Assembly: GCA_002898555.1 (NCBI GenBank)
Contig: BEHR01000006.1
Span: forward strand, 1 to 64,000
From: a bacterium HR15
GTDB taxonomy: Bacteria > Armatimonadota > Fimbriimonadia > Fimbriimonadales > GBS-DC
Direction: 5' to 3'
DNA length: 64,000 nucleotides
Under the pieces are notes generated by a model. It was given only the letters and a program-made list of their open reading frames with translations, was not told the origin of the DNA and did not search any database. The first letter of the stretch is position 1. Every line of letters starts with the position of its first letter. This document shows, piece after piece, positions 15,543 to 24,175 of this stretch. The translations under genes were made by a program, and so were the position numbers.

Positions 15543-16406
15543 ATGGCGATCCAAACACGAACCTTCGCATCAGCAGAAGAGGTTATCCAGCGGTTGCAGG
15601 ACCTGCCCAGCCTGCCCGCAGTGGTCATGCAGGTGTACCAGATGGCGGACAACCCAGAGGTGTCAGCACAGCAACTGGCGCTGGTCATCGGCAAAGATCA
15701 GGGCTTCACGATGCGCCTGCTGCGCCTCGCCAACTCCGCCTACTACGGCATGGTGCGGCGCATCGGCACAATCGAGGAAGCGGTGGTGGTGCTGGGTATC
15801 AACACCGTCAGGAACCTCGCGCTAATCGCAGCAACCTATCCACTGTTTCGGCGTGCCCTGCTGGGCTACACCCCACAGGTGAGCGGACTATGGAGCCACT
15901 CGCTGGCGGTGGGGCTGGTGGCGCAAACGGGCGCGCGCATCTTCGATGTGCAGGTGCGCAACGAGGCGTTCACTGCAGGGCTGCTGCACGATGTGGGCAA
16001 GCTGGTCATCAGCACCGCGCTCACCGATTGGATGGGCGAGCTGCATGACCTGGTACATCATTACCGCATGCCCGTGCATGAAGCCGAACGCGAACTATTC
16101 GGCTTCACCCACGAGGAGATGGGCGCCCTGCTGGTGGAACGATGGAACCTGCCACCGCTTATCGTGAAAATGATTCGGTTCCACCACCAATCGCTGGAGC
16201 AGAACGATGCCCCTTGCGCGCTGATCGAGTTCGCCGATTATTGCGCGAACCAGCTGGGCTATATGATGAATCCAGAGGCGCCGCCCGAACCCTTTGACAC
16301 GCGCGTGTTGAATGTGTTAGGAGTGGACTACGAAGAGGCGGAACAGTTCATGACGCGCGTTAAAGAGGTGCTGCAGGCATCGCAGTCGCTGTTCATGTTG
16401 CAGTGA
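15543..16406 (+). CDS. HDOD domain protein
   Basis: 287 residues. The HDOD region (about 10-215) has LQDLPSLPAVVMQVYQMADNPE, LALVIGKDQGFTMRLLRLANSAYYG, AVVVLGINTVRNLALI and the HD-like AGLLHDVGKLVIS. In true HD phosphohydrolases more metal ligands follow; HDOD proteins usually lack some and serve as signalling or regulatory scaffolds near chemotaxis, motility and cyclic-di-GMP systems. Single-domain form, no receiver or GGDEF. GGAGG sits upstream of the ATG. Divergent from the PTPS gene, convergent with the membrane glycosyltransferase (2-base gap), so it is a single-gene unit. Confidence 0.88.
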   Translation: MAIQTRTFASAEEVIQRLQDLPSLPAVVMQVYQMADNPEVSAQQLALVIGKDQGFTMRLLRLANSAYYGMVRRIGTIEEAVVVLGINTVRNLALIAATYPLFRRALLGYTPQVSGLWSHSLAVGLVAQTGARIFDVQVRNEAFTAGLLHDVGKLVISTALTDWMGELHDLVHHYRMPVHEAERELFGFTHEEMGALLVERWNLPPLIVKMIRFHHQSLEQNDAPCALIEFADYCANQLGYMMNPEAPPEPFDTRVLNVLGVDYEEAEQFMTRVKEVLQASQSLFMLQ

Positions 16407-16408
16407 AT

Positions 16409-17767
16409 CTAAGTGGAACCGAAACGACTCGTCCGCCAAATGAGCGTCGAGCAACCCCACACCACACCCAACACCAGATAGGGCTGCAGGGGCAGCATCG
16501 GGCGGCTGCCCCCCGCATACACCCAAATGGTCAGCCAAACCCACCCAGCAAGCAGAATCACCAACCACTGTAACGCCACCTTGGGCGTGTAGGGACAGGC
16601 AGAAGAACTGCCCCTACGGGGTATCATCCGCGCAAACCCGTACACCGCCATCAGCAAATAAAGCCAGTAGAGCAGGTCGGCTCCTCGTAATGCCATCGCC
16701 AACCGCCGATTGCCGGGATCTTGCAAACCGAAGGCGGAAAGGCTCAAGCGCGTCTTGAGCCAAAGCAAGCAGGCAAACGCACCCGGATTCTCCCAAACCC
16801 ACTGTAGGGCAAGGCGCAACGCCTTGCGATCACGCTCCACAGGGTCCACTGAAGCAATCGCCTGCTGCACATCCACCACCTTGCCACCCACCACCATCGT
16901 CTCCGGCAGACCGGGTCTGAAACCACCGTCGGCTTCCGGGTTATTCGCCCACAAGAACACATAACCACCCAACCCAACAGGAATAAAATGTCCGAAACGG
17001 GCATAAAGATACGCCACATAGGGCGCAACAGTAAGGCATGCGGTAAGAAGCAGGATGGCAGCGGCGCGCAGACCGCTGCGTCCCCCCATGCCCTTTGGAG
17101 GGCGAGGCTCCTGCCGAGCCGAATCTGGAGGGCGAGGCTCCTGCCGAGCCGAATCTGGAGGGCGAGGCTCCCGGCGAACTGTGAACCTCCAAACCCATAA
17201 TGCCACCAGCAAGATGAAGGGCAAAAAGCTTGCCCGCGTGAGGGCAAGCATCCCCAGCAATCCCCCTACCAGCACCCAGCGCCAGCCTGAAGTGTCTGCC
17301 CCGTCGGACACCGTCAACACACAGAATGTCATGCTCCATACCAATAGCGGCAACACCAAGTTCTCGGTGTAGAGCCAGCCAGTAATCATGAGCAAGTGCG
17401 GGTGCAGCGCGGCAAGCAGCAGCGTCCCGTTCGCCACCCGCTCGCCAAAAAGCCGCCGCCCCATCACCCACAGACCCGCTAATGCCAATAGCCCCAGCAG
17501 CGCATTAACAAGCCGCACGGCTTGCGGCTGATGACCCACTAAGGCATAAACCCCTGCCATCAGCCAGATATAAGCCGGTGCGACCTGCAAGCCCTTCTCA
17601 TACACATAGCGACCCTCCGAAACCAGCGTCCATGCGATGTGGTCATGCACCACCGCGTCGCCATGGAGCGGATCGCGCCGCAGAAAGGGGTCAATCTGTA
17701 CCGCCCACAGCGCATAGCCCACACGCAGAACCACCACCAGCACCCACAGGAAGAGTGTGGCTCTCAT
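16409..17767 (-). CDS. Polytopic membrane glycosyltransferase (GT39/ArnT-like) with in-frame repeat insertion
   Basis: 452 residues, about ten hydrophobic segments. The DPLHGDAVVHDHIAWTL loop after the first membrane helix resembles the acidic catalytic loop of GT39/GT83 lipid-sugar transferases, followed by GWLYTENLVLPLL. Between two membrane helices, about residues 197-225, the chain reads RREPRPPDSARQEPRPP and so on, coded by two and a half copies of the genome's 30-base interspersed repeat (17097-17180). Another Cys-Pro loop, RRGSSSACPYTPK (about 390), comes from a second repeat-like stretch near 16588-16620. Overlaps the next membrane transferase gene by 4 bases (co-translated). Confidence 0.75.
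   Translation of the reverse strand: MRATLFLWVLVVVLRVGYALWAVQIDPFLRRDPLHGDAVVHDHIAWTLVSEGRYVYEKGLQVAPAYIWLMAGVYALVGHQPQAVRLVNALLGLLALAGLWVMGRRLFGERVANGTLLLAALHPHLLMITGWLYTENLVLPLLVWSMTFCVLTVSDGADTSGWRWVLVGGLLGMLALTRASFLPFILLVALWVWRFTVRREPRPPDSARQEPRPPDSARQEPRPPKGMGGRSGLRAAAILLLTACLTVAPYVAYLYARFGHFIPVGLGGYVFLWANNPEADGGFRPGLPETMVVGGKVVDVQQAIASVDPVERDRKALRLALQWVWENPGAFACLLWLKTRLSLSAFGLQDPGNRRLAMALRGADLLYWLYLLMAVYGFARMIPRRGSSSACPYTPKVALQWLVILLAGWVWLTIWVYAGGSRPMLPLQPYLVLGVVWGCSTLIWRTSRFGST
17097..17180. repeat. 30-base repeat array inside a coding region, copy B
   Basis: Units of 30 bases beginning GGAGGGCGAGGCTCCTGCCG and ending GAGCCGAATCT start at 17097, 17127 and 17157, the last being diverged and partial. 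Because the unit is a multiple of three it stays in frame on the minus strand and adds an Arg/Pro/Glu-rich cytoplasmic or periplasmic loop. The same unit is intergenic at 3819, 25332-25505 and 44791-44876. Confidence 0.85.
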
Positions 17768-19599
17768 TGTTTGGCGTCAGATGAGTCCGACAGCGCGTAG
17801 ATTTCCACACCGCGCTCCGCAAAAACGGGTTGAAGTAAGCCCTGCGCGATTGCCTCGTAGTAGAGCGCACGCCAATGTTCCGGCTCACCCTGCGGCGTGA
17901 AACGCCGATTAATCAGCACATAGCCATAGCCTTGCCGATGGAGCCACGCCATCAGCTCACGCCCCGATCGGAATCGCCCGTAAGGGATTAATCGGTGATG
18001 CCCCGCATTGCCCCATAAGTAAGGTCGGTCCAGATAGTAGCCGCGCGTCTCATCCAGCAAAATCACCCCTTTATCCGGGTGGGTGTGCGCGTTGAGAAAG
18101 CGAGTGGCAGGATAAATCTGCAGACGCCGTTCCAGATAGGCTTCACGGTCGCGCAGCACAAGTGGCAGAGAGGGCAGATAAGCGTTCCCGAATAGCCAGA
18201 GCGTGAACAATGCCTGCACGCCGAGCAGCGCGCCATACGCCCCTTGCAGCCATCGAGAAGCAAGATGCGCCTGCGCCGTGCCACTTACAGCAAATAAGGG
18301 AAACACCACTATCAAATAGCGCACCTGCTGCATCAGATAAAACCAGCCGAGCGTGTTCAGCCCCGCCAGCGCCAACAGCCAGCCCGCCCCCGTCGCCAGA
18401 CCTGTGCCTGCCATTAGCCCCAGCGTCGCCAGATAACCCATCCCTGCTGATGGCAGTAGGTAAACCTGCTCGCCCACCGTCACACCGATAGGGTCGGTAA
18501 AATGGAGCGGGTGCGCGGTCAGATTCCACGGCAGCAGCAGTAGTTGGGCTGGATCGCGCCCCATGCCAAACTTCAGCTGGTCGCCCCGATAGGCAAGTGC
18601 CTGCTCACGGCTCCAGTTCTTACCGCCGAAAATTTCATAAGCAAACGGATAGACGGGATTGCCTGTCCAGAACCAGTTGCGCAAATAGAAGGGCGAACTG
18701 ATAGCAAGTGCCAACAGCCCCATGAGCGCGACAAGGCGCGCACCATGGCCCCAGCGCTCGCGCCCGCACCATGCCAACCCCATCAGCCACCACAAGCCCC
18801 ACGAGAGCAGCGCGGTGTACTTGGTCGTCAACGCGAAGCCCATCATGACACCTGCCAGCCAGAGCCAGTTGGGTGCACGCTCTTTTATAGCCCAGGCAAG
18901 TGCAAATGTGCCTAACGCCACATAGAGCGCGGTGGAAAGATCGATATACGCGCTGAACGATTGCCACATAACCACCGGGGTACCCATCAATAACAGCGCG
19001 CTCCAGACACCCTGCCCGCCCAATCGCCCGACAAATGCTGCTGTGCCCACCACCATCAGCATCGCCATCAGCCAATGAAACACCTTCGCGCACGATTCAC
19101 CGTCCAGCCACAGCCCCAGCAGATAGAGCATATCCACCAGGGGAGGGAAATAGCTTTGGTGCATAAAGGGGATCTCGATCATGCCGCCCGCTTGCAGGTA
19201 AAGCTTCGGGAAGGCGAGGTGATAGGCAAGCGCGTCCCACTCGTTGCCATCAGGCGGTAGCAGGCACAACACCAGCCCCAGCAGGAAAAGCATGCTCACC
19301 AGCCCCCATGCCAGCCAGGAGAGACCTGCCCAGCTGGTCTGCAGGGTCCAGCGTGTCCGACGCAGCTCCCACACCCACCCCCACAAGCCTGCCACCATCG
19401 TCAAGCCAAGCAATAACCACAACCCCATCAGCCAGTGCAGCGCGGCAAAGAGCGACACGCCATACGCGAGCAGCCCCAGCCCCAGCGCGCCGCCATAGGC
19501 GATCCGCTCCCCAAAAGCCAGCGGCAGTCGACTCAGCAGTCGCATGCCGGCGCCCGTCGCCAGCAACCCAATCGTTAGCCCAATGAACAGCCCCACCAT
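17764..19599 (-). CDS. Large polytopic membrane glycosyltransferase-like protein
   Basis: 611 residues with more than ten hydrophobic helices and a soluble C-terminal part of about 120 residues. After two helical hairpins comes PPDGNEWDALAYHLAFPKLYLQAG, the acidic first loop typical of GT39/PMT_2-like transferases that use polyprenyl-phosphate sugars. GNPVYPFAYEIFGGKNW and LMQQVRYLIVVFPLFA are further landmarks. The C-terminal region (PDKGVILLDETRGYYLDRP, ...YGYVLINRRF) looks like a small alpha/beta domain. First gene of a two-gene operon. A TACACT box at 19608-19613 suggests leaderless transcription. Confidence 0.75.
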   Translation of the reverse strand: MVGLFIGLTIGLLATGAGMRLLSRLPLAFGERIAYGGALGLGLLAYGVSLFAALHWLMGLWLLLGLTMVAGLWGWVWELRRTRWTLQTSWAGLSWLAWGLVSMLFLLGLVLCLLPPDGNEWDALAYHLAFPKLYLQAGGMIEIPFMHQSYFPPLVDMLYLLGLWLDGESCAKVFHWLMAMLMVVGTAAFVGRLGGQGVWSALLLMGTPVVMWQSFSAYIDLSTALYVALGTFALAWAIKERAPNWLWLAGVMMGFALTTKYTALLSWGLWWLMGLAWCGRERWGHGARLVALMGLLALAISSPFYLRNWFWTGNPVYPFAYEIFGGKNWSREQALAYRGDQLKFGMGRDPAQLLLLPWNLTAHPLHFTDPIGVTVGEQVYLLPSAGMGYLATLGLMAGTGLATGAGWLLALAGLNTLGWFYLMQQVRYLIVVFPLFAVSGTAQAHLASRWLQGAYGALLGVQALFTLWLFGNAYLPSLPLVLRDREAYLERRLQIYPATRFLNAHTHPDKGVILLDETRGYYLDRPYLWGNAGHHRLIPYGRFRSGRELMAWLHRQGYGYVLINRRFTPQGEPEHWRALYYEAIAQGLLQPVFAERGVEIYALSDSSDAKQ

Positions 19600-19607
19600 C
19601 GGCAGAG

Positions 19608-19613
19608 AGTGTA
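19608..19613 (-). promoter_or_regulatory. -10 box, probable leaderless start of membrane transferase operon
   Basis: Minus-strand GAGGTACACT 8 bases before ATG 19599, with no ribosome site between. Confidence 0.45.
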
Positions 19614-19682
19614 CCTCTAAGAAACTGCTTGGGGCAACAAAAGTTCACACCGTGTCTTTGTGTGCCCGTTTGATTGCGCGGG

Positions 19683-19688
19683 TATACT
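19683..19688 (+). promoter_or_regulatory. -10 box, probable leaderless start of restriction gene
   Basis: GCGGGTATACT six bases before ATG 19695; no ribosome site. This argues against the upstream TTG at 19674. Confidence 0.5.
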
Positions 19689-19694
19689 CTCGAT

Positions 19695-20855
19695 ATGCGG
19701 CGTCCTATCATTCGACTGCGCGGGTGCATTCAAAGCCTCAGCTTTCGGGGGCAGCCAGTTGAACTTACCACTTACGACTGGGAACGCTTCGACATCAACA
19801 CCGCTTCTCGCGCCTGCAAAGTACGCTTACCGAGCGGTACGGAGATTGCCCTCTCCAAATGGACAGGACCAAAACGCACACGAACCTATCCGCTGGCGAA
19901 AGTCTACGATACCTATTCGCATGGAGGCAAAATCGTCACAGTTATCCCTATCATTAAGGATGAAGGTAAAGGCGAGCGTCGAAACGATACGAACCTCGAC
20001 CGCCTGAACTTTATTACGCTTTCATGGATGAACCTGATGAACATTTATGTGGTGCTGGCATGGTACTGTGATGCAAAGAAAAAAGATCGCTACCGCATCA
20101 CAGATCAGATACTGGATAATAGTTATGTGCGCCAGATGATAGAACAAATCGATCAATACAAGATGGATGCACATCACTGGAACCATGACCACTTTGTGCA
20201 CAAATTCATTCCGATATATGAGAAAGCGTTGCAAAGCTACGATCAGATTTCGCAACGTCTTGAGGTGGACCTGCACGATAAGAAACGGCACGCGCACTTT
20301 CTTGATTTAGTACGCGAGTCCGAAGATTCACAGTGTTTAGATCTCCAGAAATATGCCGAACAATCGCTCCCAGCATCTCTGCGTGCAGCACTCCGTGAGG
20401 CAGAAACACAACATCTTCTGGAACGCACACAAGGCGGGGTGGCAAAAGGCTTTCTGGAGATCCGTAATTATCTTGGAGGGGTCTATTATCTTACCGCTGA
20501 CGAGATTATTTTTGAGAGTCCGCAAAATATTATAATTCAAGAAAGCAAAAATAGCACGAAACAGACTCTACCTTCAGTAGACGACATTAAGGATGGTCTG
20601 TTCAAGCTTTTGCTCTATTCGCAGCTTCAAAAGCTGTGGTTAGTAGAAAAGGAAGAGGATATTCCGCTTCAGTTTAGCGTACGCCTGCGCCTGACGGGCA
20701 AGTTTGCGGGCACACTGTACTTACCGGAAGAGGCAGAGCAGTTGCAAAGCTTTGCTAAAGGTTGGGGCAGAAATAGCATTGAGCGGCTGAAGTGGCTCAA
20801 TGATGAAATTCAGCGGATGGGTATAAAGGCTGTTTTGGAGGGCAGCGATGATTAA
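19695..20855 (+). CDS. Putative type II restriction endonuclease
   Basis: 386 residues, overlapping by 8 bases the adenine methyltransferase gene behind it, which is the usual arrangement for a cognate restriction enzyme. No named family recognised, but the C-terminal third has a plausible PD-(D/E)XK core: EIIFESPQNIIIQESKNS followed by LPSVDDIKDGLFKLLLYSQLQ, the latter a pattern I associate with several type II enzymes. The E and E-S-K would be catalytic. The middle holds charged helices (YDQISQRLEVDLHDKKRHAH). Composition is more AT-rich than the neighbours, a sign of transfer. The target should equal that of the methylase; not determinable here. Confidence 0.65.
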   Translation: MRRPIIRLRGCIQSLSFRGQPVELTTYDWERFDINTASRACKVRLPSGTEIALSKWTGPKRTRTYPLAKVYDTYSHGGKIVTVIPIIKDEGKGERRNDTNLDRLNFITLSWMNLMNIYVVLAWYCDAKKKDRYRITDQILDNSYVRQMIEQIDQYKMDAHHWNHDHFVHKFIPIYEKALQSYDQISQRLEVDLHDKKRHAHFLDLVRESEDSQCLDLQKYAEQSLPASLRAALREAETQHLLERTQGGVAKGFLEIRNYLGGVYYLTADEIIFESPQNIIIQESKNSTKQTLPSVDDIKDGLFKLLLYSQLQKLWLVEKEEDIPLQFSVRLRLTGKFAGTLYLPEEAEQLQSFAKGWGRNSIERLKWLNDEIQRMGIKAVLEGSDD

Positions 20856-21714
20856 GAGTCCACTTCGTTTTCCCGGAGGCAAATCGCGGGCGCTGTCACA
20901 GATCCTGCCCCTTGTGCCCGATTTCGAAGAGTATCGCGAGCCAATGGTAGGTGGCGGCTCAGTGTTTTTGGCGTTGCGTCAGCGGTTCCCAGACCGACGG
21001 TTTTGGATTAACGATATCAATTATGATCTTTACTGCTTCTGGCGAGTGCTTCAGGAGCGCGCCAATCACCTGATAGAAGTGGTTTCGCGCATTCACGCGG
21101 AGACGCGCGACGGCAGAACGCTTTTTTACCAGTTATTGGAACGATATGGTGAGGGTGACGAGTTCGAACGCGCGGTAAGGTTTTTTATCCTTAATCGCAT
21201 CACCTTCTCTGGCACGGTGGATTCAGGGGGATATTCGGAGCATGCGTTTCGGGAGCGATTTAATGTTGCAGCGATTGAGCGGTTGCGACGGGTTGCGCCG
21301 TTGTTGCAAAATGTACGAATTACATGCAGCGACTATGAACCCGTGATTCGCGAGGATGGGGTGGGCGTATTTCTCTTTCTGGATCCGCCTTACTATTCTG
21401 CGACCGAATCACGCTTGTATGGCAAACGCGGAGAGTTGCATCTTGGCTTCGAGCATCAGCGCCTGGCGCGTGTGCTGAGCCAAACAACACATCGCTGGCT
21501 GCTCACCTACGATGATAGCCCGTTCATTCGCGGGTTGTACAGCGACTATACCCAGGTACGCTGGACGCTTCAGTATGGAATGAATAACTACAAGCAGCCG
21601 ATAGCGCGTCCGGGACAGGAGTTATTTATCGCGAACTATGCCATTCACGTGCGGGGCACATCCCAGTTAAGTCTTGTTTTTGAGCGTCGCATCCAGGATT
21701 ACACGCCTCAATAA
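20848..21714 (+). CDS. DNA N6-adenine methyltransferase (D12 class)
   Basis: 288 residues. The D12 (Dam/DpnM/EcoRV) order is clear: SPLRFPGGKSRAL at the N-terminus (SAM-binding motif I), EPMVGGGSVFLAL, the long target-recognition segment, FFILNRITFSGTVDSGGYS, and FLFLDPPYYSATE, the catalytic DPPY near residue 180. The last 15 or so residues extend past the conserved core. It should protect host DNA from the enzyme at 19695-20855. Overlap with that gene means translation is coupled. A hairpin follows at 21769-21802. Confidence 0.92.
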   Translation: MIKSPLRFPGGKSRALSQILPLVPDFEEYREPMVGGGSVFLALRQRFPDRRFWINDINYDLYCFWRVLQERANHLIEVVSRIHAETRDGRTLFYQLLERYGEGDEFERAVRFFILNRITFSGTVDSGGYSEHAFRERFNVAAIERLRRVAPLLQNVRITCSDYEPVIREDGVGVFLFLDPPYYSATESRLYGKRGELHLGFEHQRLARVLSQTTHRWLLTYDDSPFIRGLYSDYTQVRWTLQYGMNNYKQPIARPGQELFIANYAIHVRGTSQLSLVFERRIQDYTPQ

Positions 21715-21768
21715 GAACACTGCCAATCTTGATGCAGTCATCGCCGGAGAAGCTTGCCATCACAAAGC

Positions 21769-21802
21769 GAAACCGCCCCGTGGGGGACGACGGGGCGGTT
21801 TC
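21769..21802. terminator. Strong stem-loop between convergent genes
   Basis: Perfect 13-base arms GAAACCGCCCCGT (21769-21781) and ACGGGGCGGTTTC (21790-21802) with an 8-base loop, between the methylase stop and the end of the E2 gene. No long T-run on either side, but GTTTCTT on the plus strand and the position suggest a bidirectional terminator. Confidence 0.7.
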
Positions 21803-21830
21803 TTGGGGGACGGGTCGGATGCAAGCCTCG

Positions 21831-23174
21831 CTACCTGAAAAACTCGAACTCCTCGATCGCGCGTTTGACACGCTGCAAGAAGCGTCCTGCGTACATGCCA
21901 TCAATCAACCGATGGTCATAGCTCAGGCATAGGTGCATCATGGGGCGAATCGCTATCATATCGTTGATGACTACAGGCATCTTCACGATGGCATAGGTGC
22001 CCAGAATGGCAGTCTGCGGGTGGTTGATGAGCGGCGTGCCAATCAGCGCGCCATAGCTGCCCGGATTGGTCAGGGTGAAGGTTGCCCCCTGCACCTCCGC
22101 GAGGCTGATACTTTTCGCGCGGGCGCGCTGGGCAATCGCCTCCAGCTCGCGGGCAAGCTCAACAATAGACTTTTTGTGCGCATCGCGTATCACAGGCACT
22201 ATCAGCCCCTCCTCGCCCTTCTCGCCCAGTGCGACCGCCACCCCCATATGCACATAGTGGCGCACAATAATCTGGTCACCGACAAGCGAGGCATTCAGCA
22301 TCGGGAACTCCAGCAGGGCATCCGCCGCCGCCTTGATAAAGAACGGCGTATAGGTCAGGCGCACACCGTACTGCTGCTGGAACGATTCTTTATTGCGCTC
22401 GCGAAACTCCACCAGACGCGAGACATCGACCTGAATCACCGTGGTGACATGCACCGCTGTCTGATAGCTGCGGGCGAGGTGTTCGGCAATCGCTTTGCGC
22501 ATGCCGACCAGCGGGATTATCTCCTCACCTTCACGCGGGGCAGCCGCAGGAGTCGGTTGTGGCGCGGGGGCAGGAGCAGGCGTTGGTTGAGGCACAGCCG
22601 CACGCTGCGCCAAATAGCGCTCCACATCGGCACGCGTAATGCGCCCGCCTGCACCTGTGCCCTGAATAGAGAGCAGCTCCTGTTCGCTGAGGTTATGCTC
22701 ACGCGCGATTTTCTGCACAACAGGCGAGAGGAACAACCCCCTGCCTGCGCGTTTGCCGTCGCCAGCGGGTGGTGCAGGCGTAGGAGCTGGACGCGCCTCC
22801 GTTCCCTCCGCTGTGCTCGACACAGGCTCTGACGGAGCATAGAAGCCTGCTGTATCGGGCACAGGAGGTGGCGCCAGCACGACGCTCTCGCTTGCCTGCT
22901 CGGTGACGGTCGGAGTGGTCTCATGGTCTGCCTCGCCCCCGGCTTCAATAATCGCCAGCTCCTGACCCACACGCACGACGGCATTTGCAGGCGCGAGAAT
23001 GCGCTTCAACACACCGCTGGCAGGCGCAGGCAGCTCAGTGTTCACCTTGTCGGTCATGATTTCCACAATCGGCTCATCTTCTTGCACTGGATCACCTTCG
23101 TTTTTGAGCCAGCGCACGATCGTGCCTTCCACAATGCTCTCGCCCAGTTCTGGCATCACCACAGAGACCGCCAT
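21831..23174 (-). CDS. 2-oxoacid dehydrogenase E2 (dihydrolipoyl acyltransferase)
   Basis: 447 residues from ATG 23174 (GAGGGAGGC upstream). Order: one lipoyl domain (residues 1-75, lipoylated Lys in EIMTDKVNTELPAP), a Pro/Ala/Glu-rich linker, the peripheral subunit-binding domain (about 145-180, FLSPVVQKIAREHNL...GRITRADVERYL), a second Pro-Ala linker, and the catalytic acyltransferase domain (about 215-447) with DHRLIDGMYAGRFL carrying the catalytic His and Asp. Transfers the acyl group from E1 to CoA. Last gene of an E1alpha-E1beta-E2 operon; no E3 gene in the window. Pyruvate, acetoin and branched-chain substrates cannot be separated by reading. Confidence 0.93.
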   Translation of the reverse strand: MAVSVVMPELGESIVEGTIVRWLKNEGDPVQEDEPIVEIMTDKVNTELPAPASGVLKRILAPANAVVRVGQELAIIEAGGEADHETTPTVTEQASESVVLAPPPVPDTAGFYAPSEPVSSTAEGTEARPAPTPAPPAGDGKRAGRGLFLSPVVQKIAREHNLSEQELLSIQGTGAGGRITRADVERYLAQRAAVPQPTPAPAPAPQPTPAAAPREGEEIIPLVGMRKAIAEHLARSYQTAVHVTTVIQVDVSRLVEFRERNKESFQQQYGVRLTYTPFFIKAAADALLEFPMLNASLVGDQIIVRHYVHMGVAVALGEKGEEGLIVPVIRDAHKKSIVELARELEAIAQRARAKSISLAEVQGATFTLTNPGSYGALIGTPLINHPQTAILGTYAIVKMPVVINDMIAIRPMMHLCLSYDHRLIDGMYAGRFLQRVKRAIEEFEFFR

Positions 23175-23188
23175 CGAGTTTGCCTCCC

Positions 23189-24175
23189 TCAATAGTGCGC
23201 TAATTGACGCGCCGCCATGAGAATATCATCCACGCTGGGCAGGACGAACTTCTCCAGCGGCTCGGCAAAGGGCACAAAGCTGTCTTTTGCTGCGACGCGC
23301 ATGATGGGCGCGTCCAGCCACTCGAACAGGTGTTCCGCCAGACGCGCTGCAATCTCCGCCCCTACACCCCCTGTCAGCGGCGCCTCGTACACAATCAGTA
23401 CCTTGCTGGTCTTGCGCACCGAGTGGAAAATGGTCTCCATATCGAGCGGTTTAATCGTGCGCAAATCAACGACTTCTGCCGAGATGCCTTCCGTTTCCAG
23501 CTGCTGGGCTGCCTCCAGCGCGAAATGTACCATCGCCCCATAGGTGATGATGCTTAGATGCGTGCCCTCTCGGCGGATACGCGCCTCACCCAGCGGAACG
23601 ATGAAATCTTCGCCCGGCTGCGGGATATGCCCCTTAATGCGTCGGTAGAGAAACTTATGTTCAAAAAACAGCACGGGATTATTGTCGCGAATCGCCGCTT
23701 TCATCAGCCCATAGGCGTCGTCAGGAAAGGCAGGCTGCACCACCTTCAGACCGGGCACATGGAAAAACCATGCCTCGAACTGCTGGCTATGATACAGGCT
23801 GCCACCCACATAGCCGCCCGAGGGTCCCCGAATGACCAACGGCAGGCTCACTGTGCCGCCCGAACGGTAGCGATAAGTGGCGGCGACATTCACCACCTGA
23901 TCGAAGCCACAAGAGATGAAGTCCATAAACTGCATTTCGGCAATGGGGCGTTTGCCCATCGCAGCAGCGCCGACCGCCACACCGATGATAGCGGTTTCGG
24001 AGATAGGTGCGTCCACTACACGGTCGGGTCCAAATCGCTCTAAAAAACCATGCGTGACGCCAAAGGCACCGCCCAATCGCCCAATGTCTTCGCCAATCAG
24101 GAACACATTGGGGTCGCGTTCCATCTCCTCCCACATCGCCGTGCGGATTGCCTCCAGCAGCGTGACCTCTCTCAT
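23189..24175 (-). CDS. 2-oxoacid dehydrogenase E1 beta subunit
   Basis: 328 residues, the usual length. Features: VFLIGEDIGRLGGAFGVT near the N-terminus, DAPISETAIIGVAVGAAAMG, EMQFMDFISCGFDQVVN and the C-terminal transketolase-type domain with VEVVDLRTIKPLDMETI and VYEAPLTGGVGAEIAA. With the alpha subunit it binds thiamine diphosphate and decarboxylates the 2-oxoacid. Overlaps the alpha gene by 4 bases and lies 14 bases ahead of the E2 gene. Confidence 0.93.
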   Translation of the reverse strand: MREVTLLEAIRTAMWEEMERDPNVFLIGEDIGRLGGAFGVTHGFLERFGPDRVVDAPISETAIIGVAVGAAAMGKRPIAEMQFMDFISCGFDQVVNVAATYRYRSGGTVSLPLVIRGPSGGYVGGSLYHSQQFEAWFFHVPGLKVVQPAFPDDAYGLMKAAIRDNNPVLFFEHKFLYRRIKGHIPQPGEDFIVPLGEARIRREGTHLSIITYGAMVHFALEAAQQLETEGISAEVVDLRTIKPLDMETIFHSVRKTSKVLIVYEAPLTGGVGAEIAARLAEHLFEWLDAPIMRVAAKDSFVPFAEPLEKFVLPSVDDILMAARQLAHY

